Of a stretch of 64,000 nt of DNA, positions 62,870 through 64,000 are shown one piece after another. Both the position numbers and the translations under genes were made by a program. Source of the stretch: Arthrobacter sp. zg-Y238. GTDB taxonomy: Bacteria > Actinomycetota > Actinomycetes > Actinomycetales > Micrococcaceae. The notes under the pieces are model-generated. The model had not been told where the DNA came from. It did no database searches and saw nothing but the letters and a program-made list of their open reading frames with translations. Within the stretch, counting starts at the first letter, position 1; the number at the start of each line of letters is the position of its first letter. The stretch covers positions 1 through 64,000 of the forward strand of contig NZ_JANFLU010000016.1 in NCBI RefSeq assembly GCF_024385525.1, read 5' to 3'.

Positions 62870-64000
62870 ATGTCGGTAGAACCGGCTCCACAGGGTGTCC
62901 CGGCACGGGCATCCGCTGCTACTGCCGGACCCCGGACGGTGGCGGCACACCGGCAAGCCGTGGAGGACCTCCTGCGGACCTGGTTCCGGGATCATCCGCC
63001 CGCCCGCGAGACCGTGGCGCTGAACGCCGCGGCCGGGCGGCTCCTTGCCGCCGAAGTGCGGGCACCGGGGAACCTGCCGCCGTTCACGAACTCGCAGATG
63101 GACGGTTACGCGGTCCGTGTTGCCGACCTGGCCGCCGGGAACCAGCCGGCCGATCCCGGCAGGGTCCGCCTGGCCACGGCCGCGCCCATTCCGGCCGGCT
63201 CGGCAGCGCCGCCGCTGCTTCCCGGCACGGCCGCCCCCGTCATGACCGGGGCCATGCTGCCCGAGGGTGCCGACGCCGTCGTCCCGATCGAGGCATGCAC
63301 CCCCGATTATTTCCAGCCCGCCGGGCAGGCCGGCAGCACCGTGGCGGTCCCGGCGGATGTGTCCCCCGGGCAGTTCGTCCGCAGGGCAGGCAGCGACATT
63401 GCCGCCGGCACCCCGGCACTGCCCGCCGGAGCCGTGCTGGGTCCGCTGCAGCTTGGCCTGCTCGCGGCCCTCGGCCTGGACCGCGTAACCGTCCGGGCAC
63501 GGCCGCGGGTGCTGCTGCTGACCACCGGGGACGAAGTCATTGAACCGGGCATACCGCTCGGGCCGGGCCAGATCCACGACGCCAACACCACCCTGCTCAG
63601 GAGCTCACTGGAAGAGGCAGGCGCCGAGGTGCTCCGGTCCCGGATCCTGGCCGACTCCCCGCAGGAGTTCACCGACCGGCTCCGTGCCGACGTCGCCGCC
63701 GACACCCCGGATCTGGTCCTCACCTCGGGAGGCATCAGCAAGGGAGCCTACGAGGTGGTGCGCCAGGGCCTCGCTGCGCAGGACGTGGCGTTCCTGTCCG
63801 TGGCAATGCAGCCGGGCGGCCCGCAGGGCATCGGTACGGTGGACGGCGTCCCGTTCCTCGGGTTCCCCGGCAACCCGGTCAGCTCGCTGGTGTCCTTCGA
63901 GATGTTCCTGCGCCCGGCCCTGAGCGCCGTCACCGGTGCCCCGCGGCCCCGGGCGGAAGTGCCGGCCCGCCTCACCGCCCCGCTCGGCAGCCCGGCCGGC
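62870..64000 (+). CDS. moeA: Molybdopterin molybdenumtransferase MoeA (partial, cut by the window end)
   Basis: MoeA inserts molybdenum into adenylated molybdopterin. The 377 residues present have NSQMDGYAVRV, MTGAMLPEGADAVVPIE, LLLTTGDEVIEPG, IHDANTTLLRSSLEEAGAEV, LTSGGISKGAYEVVRQGL and FLGFPGNPVSSLVSFEMFL, all family signatures. The C-terminal domain IV begins but is not complete. ATG 62870 with AAGGAGG upstream. It is the last gene of the modA-modB-oxidoreductase-moeA unit. Confidence 0.95.
   Translation, partial: MSVEPAPQGVPARASAATAGPRTVAAHRQAVEDLLRTWFRDHPPARETVALNAAAGRLLAAEVRAPGNLPPFTNSQMDGYAVRVADLAAGNQPADPGRVRLATAAPIPAGSAAPPLLPGTAAPVMTGAMLPEGADAVVPIEACTPDYFQPAGQAGSTVAVPADVSPGQFVRRAGSDIAAGTPALPAGAVLGPLQLGLLAALGLDRVTVRARPRVLLLTTGDEVIEPGIPLGPGQIHDANTTLLRSSLEEAGAEVLRSRILADSPQEFTDRLRADVAADTPDLVLTSGGISKGAYEVVRQGLAAQDVAFLSVAMQPGGPQGIGTVDGVPFLGFPGNPVSSLVSFEMFLRPALSAVTGAPRPRAEVPARLTAPLGSPAG

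Overview
The window reads as chromosomal DNA of a high-GC actinobacterium of the Micrococcaceae, most likely Arthrobacter or a close relative. This rests on the order of its core genes (tsf-pyrH-frr-cdsA; dxr-rseP-ispG-GNAT-proS; rimP-nusA-ylxR-infB-rbfA-truB-ribF-rpsO-pnp), on many GTG and TTG starts, and on promoters whose -10 box sits 6 to 8 nt before the start codon. No rRNA, tRNA, phage, transposase or CRISPR array was seen.

Layout. Bases 1-4531 hold translation, nucleotide, lipid and division genes (tsf, pyrH, frr, cdsA, a DivIVA-type protein). Bases 4538-10640 hold two solute:sodium symporter modules back to back, one co-transcribed with a LytS/LytTR two-component system. A phased array of AlgR-like sites lies between them. 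Bases 10673-24347 form a branched-chain amino acid (mainly leucine) catabolic region: an Lrp/AsnC regulator, a three-gene 2-oxoacid dehydrogenase (E1 alpha, E1 beta, E2), a GNAT protein, a TetR regulator with a 47-bp palindromic operator, and a seven-gene operon (methylcrotonyl-CoA carboxylase subunits, acyl-CoA dehydrogenase, CoA transferase A/B, MaoC hydratase, CitE-like lyase). The gene content matches the Mycobacterium tuberculosis Rv2495c-Rv2506 cluster. Bases 24412-36896 hold a small oxidoreductase and the isoprenoid genes dxr, rseP and ispG. A roughly 3.2-kb accessory stretch separates rseP from ispG. It carries palindromic repeats, a small membrane protein, an AT-richer VOC gene between direct repeats, a SatD-family gene with a membrane partner and an evenly spaced operator array, and a YciI gene. 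GNAT, two lipoproteins and proS follow.

Bases 36902-39984 hold a TauE/SafE permease, an aminoglycoside-phosphotransferase-like kinase and a ferritin-like DUF4439 protein. Bases 40071-58075 hold the transcription, translation and RNA-decay block, interrupted by a secreted GH3 enzyme, an aminotransferase and small membrane proteins, and ending in an M16 protease. Bases 58153-64000 hold molybdenum cofactor and molybdate genes: moaD and moaA on the minus strand, diverging from modA, modB, a membrane sulfite-oxidase-like enzyme and moeA, which runs off the window.

The least explained material is non-coding. Two families of long structured palindromes each occur twice, a 58-bp tandem repeat lies between pyrH and frr, and three operator-like arrays belong to the LytTR, TetR and SatD loci. 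The SatD gene, its membrane partner and its operator are the best candidate for an undescribed system. Database similarity, expression and function were not tested; every assignment comes from reading the sequence.
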